Below, in pieces: positions 16,182 through 25,342 of a stretch of DNA of 64,000 nt (the stretch's first letter is position 1; each line of letters begins with the position of its first letter). The notes under the pieces are model-generated. The model saw only the letters and a list, made by a program, of their open reading frames with translations, made no database searches and had not been told where the DNA came from. This stretch comes from Olivibacter sp. SDN3 (lineage in GTDB: Bacteria; Bacteroidota; Bacteroidia; Sphingobacteriales; Sphingobacteriaceae), in contig NZ_CP060497.1 in the NCBI RefSeq assembly GCF_014334135.1, positions 5,270,001 to 5,334,000 of the forward strand, in the 5' to 3' direction. The translations under genes and the position numbers were made by a program.

Positions 16182-19178
16182 TTACAATGAAAAATTAACC
16201 CCAAAATTAAAAGTTCTTGCGGGAGGATAAGTTACATTATCTATCCCTAAAGAAGGCACATCACTTACTGATTTGTCTACATTAACCTCGGGATCGAATC
16301 CTGTATATTTTGTGATAACAAAAAGATTTTGTCCATTAACAAAAACGTTCAAGTTTTTGATAGCACTACCTAGATCTCCAATCCTATAATTAAGTGTTGC
16401 GTTTGCTAATTTCAGGTAGCTACCATTCTCTATATACCTCGAAGAAGCAGCAATAGGATTTGCAGGCGACTCCAGGATGGAGGAGTTTACCAATTCGGAT
16501 GCGATATTCCGTGTGCCTAAATTAGAGATTGGTAACACGGCATTTGCTGTATTATTATAAATATCATGGCCTAAAGCCCCATTAAAGTTCGCTGTAAGAG
16601 AAAAGTTCTTATAGTCCAAAGCAGTCGTTATCCCAAGAAGCACTTTTGGATTGGGATTTCCCACTCTGTAGAAAACAAAACCGTCATCCGTAAAATCCGA
16701 AAAGCCATTTTCGTCCAAACCGAGATATTCTCTCGTAACCATTGCAAACAATGGATAATTATTCTGAATAACTTCAACTGTTACATCACTTAGCCCCTGA
16801 CCACTTAAACTTCCTGTGCGAATAATGGTGTTTCCTAAATCCTCAACATTGTTATTTACAAACGTCGCGTTACCTCCTAAATCCCATCGGAAATTATCAT
16901 TTTCAATCACAACACCATTCAAATTGAGTTCCAATCCCTTATTAACCACTTGGCCAGGTAAATTTATCCATGTAACCGAAGCATCGGCAGCAGCTGGGTA
17001 AAATGGTATCTGCGGAAACAGCAGGTCAGAGGTACGTTTTTGGAAATAATCCGCAGATCCACTCAATCTGCCTCCAAAGAATCCAAAATCAACTCCTAGG
17101 TTCATCTGCTCGTCTGATTGCCAGCGCAGGTTAGCATTCTCGTTATTTACAGCGATAATTCGTTGCTCGCCTCCCTGGAAGCCATAAGAATATCTTCTTT
17201 GCGATGAACCGGAAGGGAATTCCTGATTACCTGTACGGCCCCAACCAGCCCTTATTTTTAACTGATTTAGCCATGTTGCATTTGCCAGGAAATCTTCATT
17301 CTTTATATTCCAAGCGCCGGCGAATGAAGGGAATGTTCCGTATTTGTTGTTTTCACCAAAGCGTGTAGAACCATCGACACGGACGGTAGCCGTTAACAGA
17401 TAGCGATCTTTAAAGTTGAACGTAGCCCTACCAAAATAAGATTGTAATTGCGTAGTAGGATCGTTAAAAGAATTCAATACTCTATTAGCGGGCGCAGTAG
17501 CCTGCATGACATCTGTATAATCCACCGGCAAATTGCCAAAACCTCTCGCGTTCATGTCCGTACCACGATTGACAAAATCCATATACTCATATCCTAATAC
17601 CGCATTAATGTTTAGGTTATCTGCAACTTCCTTGTTAAAGGATAACGTGTGTGTCAATTGCTTCGTGATCAACTCATTGTTTGCAACGCTTGCATATCCT
17701 CCCAAAAAGTTATTATCAGGGTCTTCCATTATTGATGGAATATTAATAAAACTACGGGTTGATGACCGACGTTCACCCGTACTATAATTAATACTTAACA
17801 ACATACGATATTCTAACCAGTCGTTAAATTTATAGGAAGGTGACAAACTTGCTAAAATAGTGGAAACATTTGAACGGTCATTATAGGCTTCAGACATCGC
17901 AAGTGGATTAATGATATTTCCTCGCTCAATCAACAAGCTACCATCAGGGTTACGTAAAGGCCTTGTGGGATTCCAAGCCAAAGCGTGTGTAAGTAAACTT
18001 CCGGTGGCGCCGGCATCTGTTACTATTGGTGCAATGTTTTCTATATTTTGATTGGTCAATAAATTAACATCTAAGCCAAGCTTTTTGCTTTTCAGCATCT
18101 TAAAATTTCCGTTAAAAGCTGCGCTTAAACGCTTAAATCCTGTCTTTTCTACAATACCCTGTTGATCTTGGTAACCAAAAGAAGCACGATATTTATTATC
18201 TTCATTCCCACCACTAAACGAGAGATTGTGATTTTGGTTATAGGCCGTTCGCAATATCGCGTCCAACGCGTCGACATTCTCTCCAAAATCTCCGGATGTA
18301 AGACCATAACGATTAAGTGCATCCCTATATTGGTTGCCATCCAATATATCAATTCGGCGCATGATGTTGCTGATCCCTCCAGAAGAGTTCACATCTACCT
18401 TAAGATCGCCAGATTGTCCTCGCTTTGTAGTAATGAGCACCACGCCATAAGCCGCCCTTGAACCGTAAATTGCTGTTGCAGAGGCATCCTTTAAAATTTC
18501 CATGGAAGCGATGTCTGCCGGATTAATAAAACTAATAGGATTACCTGCGGGGCTAGTACCTATTCCTCCACTTTGATTTGGCCGAGCTGATCGCCCATCT
18601 AGTGCAACGCCATCCACAATATATAAGGGCTGGCCGGTACCAGTAACTGCCGAGTTACCTCTAATCCTAACGGTTGTAGCACCCCCTGGCTGTCCACTGT
18701 TATTGATCATTTGTACACCTGCCACTTTACCTTGAATCAACTGATCCGCGGCAACCAAGGGGCCTTTGTTAAAATCTTTCTCCCCCACAGATGCCACAGC
18801 TCCAGTTAGGTCGCTCCTACGCTGTGTGCCATATCCCACTACCACTACTTCATCCAAACCCTGCGCATCCGGATCAAGGGTAAAATTCTGTACAATTGGA
18901 CTACCGGAAACTGTAACCCTAACTTCAGATGACCTATAACCAATATAGGACGCCGTTAATGTATACGTACCATCGGCAACTCCTTCCAAGTTAAAATTTC
19001 CGTTTTCATCTGTACCAACGGAGCGCTGGAGTTCCTTTATTTGAACCGATGCCCCTGGCAGCGGCTGGTTCTGCTCATCCAGTACTTTTCCACGTATACT
19101 GCCATTCTGAGCAAATGCAAACGTTCCCGTAGTTATCTGTAAGATAATAGCTAGGAATAATAAGTAGGCTTTATTCAT
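16182..19178 (-). CDS. SusC/RagA TonB-dependent transporter (orphan pair)
   Basis: A 998-residue outer-membrane importer. The signal peptide ends ITTGTFAFAQN, and a carboxypeptidase-regulatory-like domain follows (GSIRGKVLDEQNQPLPGASV). The signature LDEVVVVGYGTQRRSDLTGA leads into the plug domain with GSRAAYGVVLITTKRG. The barrel ends with FNFGVNFSL. The N-terminal domain is strikingly similar to that of the starch-locus SusC (both have ELQRSVGTDE/ELNRSVGTDE), suggesting the two pairs are fairly close relatives. A consensus promoter lies 250 bases upstream, and an 11-base match to the LacI-type operator lies inside codons 17-20. Confidence 0.93.
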   Translation of the reverse strand: MNKAYLLFLAIILQITTGTFAFAQNGSIRGKVLDEQNQPLPGASVQIKELQRSVGTDENGNFNLEGVADGTYTLTASYIGYRSSEVRVTVSGSPIVQNFTLDPDAQGLDEVVVVGYGTQRRSDLTGAVASVGEKDFNKGPLVAADQLIQGKVAGVQMINNSGQPGGATTVRIRGNSAVTGTGQPLYIVDGVALDGRSARPNQSGGIGTSPAGNPISFINPADIASMEILKDASATAIYGSRAAYGVVLITTKRGQSGDLKVDVNSSGGISNIMRRIDILDGNQYRDALNRYGLTSGDFGENVDALDAILRTAYNQNHNLSFSGGNEDNKYRASFGYQDQQGIVEKTGFKRLSAAFNGNFKMLKSKKLGLDVNLLTNQNIENIAPIVTDAGATGSLLTHALAWNPTRPLRNPDGSLLIERGNIINPLAMSEAYNDRSNVSTILASLSPSYKFNDWLEYRMLLSINYSTGERRSSTRSFINIPSIMEDPDNNFLGGYASVANNELITKQLTHTLSFNKEVADNLNINAVLGYEYMDFVNRGTDMNARGFGNLPVDYTDVMQATAPANRVLNSFNDPTTQLQSYFGRATFNFKDRYLLTATVRVDGSTRFGENNKYGTFPSFAGAWNIKNEDFLANATWLNQLKIRAGWGRTGNQEFPSGSSQRRYSYGFQGGEQRIIAVNNENANLRWQSDEQMNLGVDFGFFGGRLSGSADYFQKRTSDLLFPQIPFYPAAADASVTWINLPGQVVNKGLELNLNGVVIENDNFRWDLGGNATFVNNNVEDLGNTIIRTGSLSGQGLSDVTVEVIQNNYPLFAMVTREYLGLDENGFSDFTDDGFVFYRVGNPNPKVLLGITTALDYKNFSLTANFNGALGHDIYNNTANAVLPISNLGTRNIASELVNSSILESPANPIAASSRYIENGSYLKLANATLNYRIGDLGSAIKNLNVFVNGQNLFVITKYTGFDPEVNVDKSVSDVPSLGIDNVTYPPARTFNFGVNFSL
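19119..19129. promoter_or_regulatory. Intragenic match to the LacI-type operator (AAACGTTCCCG)
   Basis: Eleven bases identical to positions 12929-12939 of operator 1, located 50-60 bases inside susC of the orphan pair. It lies in coding sequence for the signal peptide end, so selection on protein could explain it. Function as an operator is speculative. Confidence 0.3.
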
Positions 19179-19427
19179 AAAATTGAGTTAGTTAATAGCT
19201 TATTAGATAAGCCAATACAAAAAAATAATTGATTTTAGCGTTTAACGATACACTACTGCTGCATACCGGTTGGTGGTTAATCACTTAATATATTTGTGGT
19301 ATAGGTACTATGCCTATTAGCTGATACTTTATATACGGATATTAAGTGGGTATTGTATGTTTTCATAATAGTAATTTGGCGCTCCATAACGGTTAATTTT
19401 CACATAATTTAGTTGTATAGGATAGTG

Positions 19428-19460
19428 CAAATCTAAAGAAACCATATAAACATTTGCAAA
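19428..19460 (-). promoter_or_regulatory. Bacteroidota-type promoter of the orphan susC/susD pair
   Basis: Read on the minus strand: TTTG at 19460-19457, 21 bases, then TAGATTTG at 19435-19428. This is a close fit to the Bacteroidota consensus. The implied transcript has a leader of about 240 bases before the ATG at 19178, long enough to hold post-transcriptional control. Confidence 0.6.
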
Positions 19461-19719
19461 TTTTAATTAAATTGGTTTTACAATTGTGTTGCTAAATCAT
19501 TTTAACATCCATCTATTTCAATATACGGTTTCTGGATTCAGTAAGCTTTTAAGTAACAGTCGTACGTTTTGCAATGCCAATATCAAACAGCATATTAAAA
19601 AAATTGGCCTTCGAAAAAATTATCATTATGTTGATTGATATCCCGGTATTATTTGGTCTATCTTATACAAGTTATCGATTTAAATAATCGAAGTAAACCT
19701 GGTTCCGTTATTTTAAAAT

Positions 19720-19731
19720 GAAAACGTTCCC
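19720..19731. promoter_or_regulatory. LacI-type operator 3 (GAAAACGTTCCC)
   Basis: Identical over 12 bases to operator 1 at 12927-12938, and over 13 if the preceding T is included. It lies 188 bases before the acylase start and 260 bases upstream of the minus-strand promoter. This suggests the same regulator acts on this region, which is inference. Confidence 0.55.
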
Positions 19732-19918
19732 AAACAGATTGTAAGACAAAGAGATCCATATATTGTCGAGCGTATCAACATATATTAATCCGTCCATTTT
19801 TTTATCTACAATTTCTACAGATGAATTCGTTGGAATTTAAGGACAATCTATGTAAATTGCAGACATACAGTAATACCGAAACCTACACGCAACTGTCACA
19901 GATTATAATATCATTTAT

Positions 19919-22414
19919 ATGAAACTTATAAAAGCCATTATTACCCTCATATTATGTATAACTGTTACAGTATTATTAAACAACAAAATAGGCAATATAC
20001 CACCTCTGGGAAAATTCTTCGATCCTTATAAGGGACTTTGGCAAAATGCTGAACCGACCTCTGATAACCAGAGCAATGTCGAATTATCGATTGATGGTAT
20101 AACTGACCATGTTTCGGTGCTTTATGATGATGAGCATATTCCACATATTTTTGCTCAAAATGACTATGATCTCTATTTTGTACAGGGATATATCACAGCG
20201 AAAGACCGCTTATGGCAAATGGACTTCCAAACCCGTTACGCCAGTGGCCGACTTGCAGAAGTAGTGGGTAAACAGGCGCTTCCGTTAGACCGCTATCAGC
20301 GTAGAATGGGAATGGTCTACGGAGCAGAAAAAATGCTGGAAGAAAGTTTTAAAGATTCCACAAGTAGATTGTTGTTAACCGCCTATGCTGATGGAGTGAA
20401 CGCTTATATAAAAGAACTTTCGCCAAAAGACTATCCACTGGAATTCAAAATATTAGATTACAAACCAGAGCCTTGGAAACCATTAAATTCGGCCCTTTTA
20501 TTGAAACTGATGTCGGCAACCTTATCGGGTGGATCAGACGAACTTTTTATGACACGGATACTGGACGTTTTTGGAAAAGAAACCACAGACAATTTATTTC
20601 CCAACTATCCTCATAGGGAAGATCCTATTATACCTGCCGGAACACCATGGAAGTTCGATGCCATCACCCCCTCTGGAGCAAGCTCCGTTATTCGGTCTTC
20701 AAACAACACCAAAAATAGTACAAAAAGCACTGAACACCTGAATGTTTGGGAGGACAACACATTACTTACCGGCAAAAAAGAAGAAAATATAGGTAGTAAC
20801 AATTGGGCAGTTTCATCCAAAAAGAGTAATACCGGTAAACCCATACTGGCAAATGATCCGCATCTTAATTTGACCTTGCCCAGCATCTGGTATCAGATAC
20901 AGTTGGCCAATGGTTCGAATAATAGTTACGGCGTTTCCATCCCGGGTGCCCCATGTGTGATCATCGGGTTTAACCGATCGGTTGCATGGGGAGTTACTAA
21001 CGTGGGCTCAGACGTGTTGGACTGGTACCAAATCACATTCAAAGACGATCAAAAAGACCTATACCTATATGACAAGCAGTGGTTGAAGACAACAAAAAAA
21101 ATTGAAGAGATAAAAATTAGAGCAGGAGAAACAGTGTATGACACCGTTTATTATACCCATTACGGCCCTATTAGTTATCTCGATGGTGAAAAGGATGAGG
21201 AATGGAACCCAACGAACAATATTCCTGAAAACGCAGCGCTGAAATGGGTTGCACATTTACCATCCAATGACCTTAGGGCATTCTATGAATTGAATAGAGC
21301 CCAGCATCATAAAGATTATCAGCATGCATTGAAATACTTTACAGCGCCGGCACAAAATTTTGTATACGCAGACAACCAGGATAACATAGCCATTACATCG
21401 AATGGCTATTTCCCGTTGAAATGGTATGAGCAGGGTAAATATATATTGGATGGTAGCCTTTCAGAAAATGAGTGGCAAGGCAGAATTCCAGTAGAACATA
21501 ATCCCACAGTGACAAATCCAGCACGCGGGTTCGTCAGTTCGGCAAATCAATCACCTGTTGATCAGACATATCCTTATTATTTAGATTGGCAATTCGCTTC
21601 CTATGATAGAGGACATCGGATTAATCAGCAACTTCGCCATTTACAAGAAATTAGTATTGATAGTTTTCAACGCTTACAAATGGATACAAAAAGTATCCTT
21701 GCGGATGACATACTTGACACACTCATTCAAGTAATAGCGCAAAACAACACGTTCTCAACCAAGGAGAAACAAATTATAGAATTATTGAAGACATGGGATC
21801 ATCATTACGATAAAGAATCTATCGCTGCAACGGTATTTGATCATTGGTATGAAACCATAGAAAAACTGCTTTGGGATGATAAATTCAATCAACCTACACT
21901 AAAAATGAGACGTCCCAGTCGAGACAGGACAGTGGGCATACTGCTAGGAAACCCCGAGTCGATATGGTTTAGCAAAGACTTGACCCGGCAGCAGAACGCG
22001 CGGATGAATTTCCTTGTTGAAAGTTTGCAAACCGCTGTTCAACAATTAACAGAGCAATATGGCGTCTTAGGGGACAAATGGCAATGGGGTAAGGTTAAGA
22101 GCAGCCATGTTCCTCACCTTGCGAATATCAAGGGCTTAGGAACTCCAAAACTGATTATCGGTGGATCCCCAAAAACAGTAAATGCCCTGCAGGAAAAAAA
22201 TGGCCCTTCGTGGCGGATGGTGATAGCTTTGGGGGATACACCCACCGGCTTTGGTATACTCCCAGGTGGGGCATCAGGTAATCCCGGGAGCAAATTTTAT
22301 GATAATCAGCTCGACTACTGGGCAACGGGTGAACTAAAGGAACTACTATTCTTAGAAAACAACCGTGCCGACAATCCCCGTATAAAATACCAGACAAACT
22401 TTACTAAAAAATAG
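19919..22414 (+). CDS. Penicillin acylase family N-terminal nucleophile hydrolase
   Basis: An 831-residue precursor of an Ntn hydrolase that cleaves amide bonds of N-acyl compounds such as penicillins, acyl-homoserine lactones or N-acyl amino acids. A hydrophobic N-terminal segment (residues 4-21) directs it to the periplasm as a signal or anchor. The autocatalytic cleavage site is IGSNNWAVSS with Gly292-Ser293, so Ser293 becomes the beta-chain nucleophile. NDPHLNLTLPSIWYQI after it is a conserved family block, and the alpha-chain YITAKDRLWQMDFQTRYASG is another. All key elements are present and the length is normal. The next gene begins four bases after its stop. The natural substrate is unknown. 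Confidence 0.9.
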   Translation: MKLIKAIITLILCITVTVLLNNKIGNIPPLGKFFDPYKGLWQNAEPTSDNQSNVELSIDGITDHVSVLYDDEHIPHIFAQNDYDLYFVQGYITAKDRLWQMDFQTRYASGRLAEVVGKQALPLDRYQRRMGMVYGAEKMLEESFKDSTSRLLLTAYADGVNAYIKELSPKDYPLEFKILDYKPEPWKPLNSALLLKLMSATLSGGSDELFMTRILDVFGKETTDNLFPNYPHREDPIIPAGTPWKFDAITPSGASSVIRSSNNTKNSTKSTEHLNVWEDNTLLTGKKEENIGSNNWAVSSKKSNTGKPILANDPHLNLTLPSIWYQIQLANGSNNSYGVSIPGAPCVIIGFNRSVAWGVTNVGSDVLDWYQITFKDDQKDLYLYDKQWLKTTKKIEEIKIRAGETVYDTVYYTHYGPISYLDGEKDEEWNPTNNIPENAALKWVAHLPSNDLRAFYELNRAQHHKDYQHALKYFTAPAQNFVYADNQDNIAITSNGYFPLKWYEQGKYILDGSLSENEWQGRIPVEHNPTVTNPARGFVSSANQSPVDQTYPYYLDWQFASYDRGHRINQQLRHLQEISIDSFQRLQMDTKSILADDILDTLIQVIAQNNTFSTKEKQIIELLKTWDHHYDKESIAATVFDHWYETIEKLLWDDKFNQPTLKMRRPSRDRTVGILLGNPESIWFSKDLTRQQNARMNFLVESLQTAVQQLTEQYGVLGDKWQWGKVKSSHVPHLANIKGLGTPKLIIGGSPKTVNALQEKNGPSWRMVIALGDTPTGFGILPGGASGNPGSKFYDNQLDYWATGELKELLFLENNRADNPRIKYQTNFTKK

Positions 22415-22417
22415 CTG

Positions 22418-22762
22418 ATGTTTTTTGTTTTAATTATAACCACGGTTCTTGCTCAACTAATTTTACCTTGGTGGATCGTATCGCCCATTGCATTTATCAT
22501 TTCTTTCTTATTTAATAAAAATGCCAAGCACTCGTTCTTTATATGTTTTGCGGCAGTTTACACCGCCTGGTTTATCATTAGTTTTTATCTAAGTTTTACG
22601 AATGATCATATATTGGCAAACAGAATAGCCATTCTATTGGGTTTGCCAACGGATGACTATGGGTGGATATGGATATTACTAATCAGTGCTTTGCCGGGTG
22701 CTATTACCGCTGGGTTAGCTGGATTGGCCGGACAGTACACTAAAAAATATTTTAGCAATTAA
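22418..22762 (+). CDS. Small integral membrane protein in the acylase cluster
   Basis: A 114-residue very hydrophobic protein with three or four predicted transmembrane segments: about residues 2-30, 36-57, 65-80 and 84-106. A lysine-rich end (YTKKYFSN) probably faces the cytoplasm. I do not recognise a functional family. The gene starts three bases after the acylase stop, so translation is probably coupled. The LuxE-like gene follows 25 bases later. The arrangement suggests a role with the acylase in the envelope, but no motif identifies it. Confidence 0.75.
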   Translation: MFFVLIITTVLAQLILPWWIVSPIAFIISFLFNKNAKHSFFICFAAVYTAWFIISFYLSFTNDHILANRIAILLGLPTDDYGWIWILLISALPGAITAGLAGLAGQYTKKYFSN

Positions 22763-22787
22763 TCCACTATCTTTGCAAGAGCAACAT

Positions 22788-23774
22788 ATGTCGACTATTA
22801 GCAAAGAAGAAATTTTTAATATCAGCTCAGCTGAACAATTTGAGCAACTGGTGCTTCGCATATTTAAAATACAGGCAACGGAAAATCCTGTGTATGCGTC
22901 TTATTTATCCTATTTGGGTGTTGATAAGGAAAACGTGCAAGAGATAGATAAAATACCATTTTTACCCATAGAATTTTTCAAAACTAAAGATGTCATCCTC
23001 CGGGGGCTCAGTCCATCGATTATCTTTAGCAGTTCGGGTACTACCGGTATGCAGCAGAGTAAACACCTGGTCAGTGATGTAAGTATTTATGAACACAGTT
23101 ATAGAAATGCTTTCCATCTCTTTTATGGACCTATCAAAAACATGGCCATACTTGCGTTACTCCCTTCTTATTTGGAAAGGACAGGTTCATCGCTTATTTA
23201 TATGGTAGACGATTTGATTAGTGGAGGACACCCGGCTTATAGTGATTACTTTCTTTATAATCACGAAGCGTTGGCTGTACGTATGCAGCAGCTCAAAGAA
23301 AGTAATACCCCCGCGTTGCTGATTGGCGTAACATATGCTTTGTTAGATTTCATAGAAAATTTTCCGATGAATTTCCCCAACCTTATGGTTATGGAAACCG
23401 GTGGCATGAAAGGAAAACGTAAGGAGATGATTCGGATTGAACTTCACGAGATACTACGCAAAGGTTTCGGTGTTGATCAAATTCACTCGGAATACGGTAT
23501 GACAGAATTATTATCACAAGCTTATTCTAAAGGAAATGGTATTTTTAAATGTCCACCATGGATGAAGGTAATGATACGGGACGTTAACGACCCACTGGCT
23601 ATACTCCCAGTTGGTAAAACAGGTGTTATCAACGTAATTGATCTTGCAAACATAAACTCTTGCTCTTTTATTGCTACCCAAGACTTAGGCAGGACACATC
23701 ATGATGGAACATTTGAAATTATGGGTAGGTTTGACCAAAGCGACATCAGGGGATGTAATTTATTGATACAGTAG
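22788..23774 (+). CDS. LuxE-like acyl-protein synthetase / acyltransferase family protein
   Basis: A 328-residue cytoplasmic protein related to LuxE acyl-protein synthetases and the adenylate-forming enzyme superfamily. The conserved block FSSSGTTGMQQSKH (near residues 82-95) is the phosphate-binding loop of adenylate-forming enzymes. HSEYGMTELLSQAYSKG in the second half matches the Y-G-x-T-E motif that positions the adenylate, and GRFDQSDIRGCNLL is the usual end. The frame also opens at a TTG at 22773, but that codon lies within a promoter-like TATCTTTG at 22768-22775, so ATG at 22788 is preferred. It would activate a fatty or aryl acid. Its partner and substrate are unknown; the upstream acylase gene suggests acyl-amide metabolism. 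Confidence 0.8.
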   Translation: MSTISKEEIFNISSAEQFEQLVLRIFKIQATENPVYASYLSYLGVDKENVQEIDKIPFLPIEFFKTKDVILRGLSPSIIFSSSGTTGMQQSKHLVSDVSIYEHSYRNAFHLFYGPIKNMAILALLPSYLERTGSSLIYMVDDLISGGHPAYSDYFLYNHEALAVRMQQLKESNTPALLIGVTYALLDFIENFPMNFPNLMVMETGGMKGKRKEMIRIELHEILRKGFGVDQIHSEYGMTELLSQAYSKGNGIFKCPPWMKVMIRDVNDPLAILPVGKTGVINVIDLANINSCSFIATQDLGRTHHDGTFEIMGRFDQSDIRGCNLLIQ

Positions 23775-23785
23775 AAGATAAGATA

Positions 23786-23824
23786 GCGTTACCATTAGCT
23801 AACAAAACAACCAATTGGTAACGC
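23786..23824. terminator. Hairpin between convergent genes
   Basis: GCGTTACCA at 23786-23794 pairs with TGGTAACGC at 23816-23824 around a 21-base loop. It lies in the 64-base gap between the LuxE-like gene and tyrS. There is no T-tract, so its activity as an intrinsic terminator is uncertain. Confidence 0.45.
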
Positions 23825-23838
23825 GCAACCACCGAAAC

Positions 23839-25131
23839 CTATTGAGCTATTATTAGAAAATAATTCTTTTTGCCCTTCTGTGCAATCAGATATTTCCCGT
23901 TAATGAGATCAGTACCCGTAAATTGTTGATCAATGTTGTTTACTTTTTGCTTATTAATAGCAACGCCTCCTCCTTGAATCATCTTTCTGGCTTCTCCTTT
24001 AGAATTAAAAACACCCGAATGAACGGCCAGCAAATCCAAAATATTTATTCCACTGTGCAAATCACCCTTTTTAATGACAAACTGCGGCACTCCATCAAAT
24101 ACATCAAGTACTTCTGCATCCGATAGATCAACCAGAAAATCTAAGGATCCACCACCAAATAAAAAGTCTGATGTTTTTATAGCAGTTTGATAAGCTTCTT
24201 CAGAGTGTGTCCGAATGGTGATATCTTGAGCTAATGCCTTTTGCACAATCCTCAGGTGAGGTGTGGCATCATGCTCTTCGATAATCTGATCGATCTCCTC
24301 TTTTGTTTTAAGTGTAAATATTTTTATCCAGTTCTTTGCATCCTCATCACTGGCATTCAACCAGAATTGATAATATTTGTAAGGAGAAGTTTTCTTGGCA
24401 TCTAACCAAACTGCACCACTTTCTGTCTTACCGAATTTTGTACCATCCGTTTTTTTTATCAGCTGTGTAGTTAACCCATAAGCCGCACCTCCGTCTTGTC
24501 TACGTATAAACTCAGCACCGGTAACGATATTTCCCCACTGATCGGAACCGCCCATCTGAACCATACACCCTTTATGTTTCCATAAATAGTAGAAATCATA
24601 TCCTTGTATTAACTGATAGGAAAATTCGGTAAAAGAAAGTCCGTTTTCTCCCTCGATCCTCTTTTTCACCGAATCTTTGGCCATCATATAATTTACGGTT
24701 ATCAATTTCCCTACGTCACGTATAAAATCCAAAAATTTAAAATCTTTGAACCAGTCGTAGTTATTAACCATAACTGCGCCGTTTCTTACACTGCTGCCTT
24801 CTTCAAAGTTCAAAAATTTACGTAGTTGCCCTTCTAAGCACGACACGTTATAACGTAATGTCTCCTCATCCAATAAATTACGTTCCGCAGACTTAAACGA
24901 CGGATCACCAATCATTCCAGTAGCCCCGCCTACCAGAGCGACCGGTTTATGCCCCGCGCGCTGAAAATGAATGAGTGTCATGATCTGGGTTAAATGTCCT
25001 ACGTGCAGCGAATCACCGGTTGGATCGAAACCTATATAACCAGCAGTGACCCCTTTATTCAGTTGTTCCTCTGTTCCAGGCATAATGTCCTGTAGCATTC
25101 CTCTCCAACGTAATTCTTCTACAAATTCCAT
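23839..25131 (-). CDS. tyrS: Tyrosyl-tRNA synthetase
   Basis: A class I aminoacyl-tRNA synthetase, 430 residues, that charges tRNA-Tyr in the cytoplasm. The ATP-binding HIGH-type motif is [10 protein letters not shown] (His43-His46) and the KMSKS equivalent is KFGKT at residues 232-236. The tyrosine pocket includes [14 protein letters not shown]-terminal S4 RNA-binding domain is present ([20 protein letters not shown]). Length and motif order are those of bacterial TyrS. It is transcribed singly, with a CAAACTTA box (minus-strand TAAGTTTG) at 25172-25179 as a likely promoter element. Confidence 0.97.
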   Translation of the reverse strand: MEFVEELRWRGMLQDIMPGTEEQLNKGVTAGYIGFDPTGDSLHVGHLTQIMTLIHFQRAGHKPVALVGGATGMIGDPSFKSAERNLLDEETLRYNVSCLEGQLRKFLNFEEGSSVRNGAVMVNNYDWFKDFKFLDFIRDVGKLITVNYMMAKDSVKKRIEGENGLSFTEFSYQLIQGYDFYYLWKHKGCMVQMGGSDQWGNIVTGAEFIRRQDGGAAYGLTTQLIKKTDGTKFGKTESGAVWLDAKKTSPYKYYQFWLNASDEDAKNWIKIFTLKTKEEIDQIIEEHDATPHLRIVQKALAQDITIRTHSEEAYQTAIKTSDFLFGGGSLDFLVDLSDAEVLDVFDGVPQFVIKKGDLHSGINILDLLAVHSGVFNSKGEARKMIQGGGVAINKQKVNNIDQQFTGTDLINGKYLIAQKGKKNYFLIIAQ

Positions 25132-25342
25132 TTTTCTATAGCTATTAGTCTGTATTATTAAATTAAACCTGCAAACTTAGCATAAAATTCCCTATTATAA
25201 AGGTTCTGGATCATATTCATGAACCCATCGTTTTTCAAATCGTTATACAACATTTTTTAGTATGTCAACAAATAGTCGGTAAAAAAGTGTATATTCATCT
25301 GACAGAATAAAAGCAATAATATTTCGGAAAGACTATAATTTT

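Larger units (their letters stand above)
19179..19918. other. 740-base divergent intergenic region
   Basis: No convincing gene, tRNA or repeat was found here. It separates the orphan susC (minus) from the acylase gene (plus). It holds a minus-strand promoter at 19428-19460 and an operator-like site at 19720-19731. The stretch is AT-rich throughout. No plus-strand TAnnTTTG box is obvious for the acylase cluster. Confidence 0.6.

Noticed and set aside
19179-19918. Possible hidden gene or RNA in the 740-base gap
   Set aside because: Both strands are rich in stops; no tRNA cloverleaf or conserved RNA fold was recognised. Only promoter and operator-like sites were kept.
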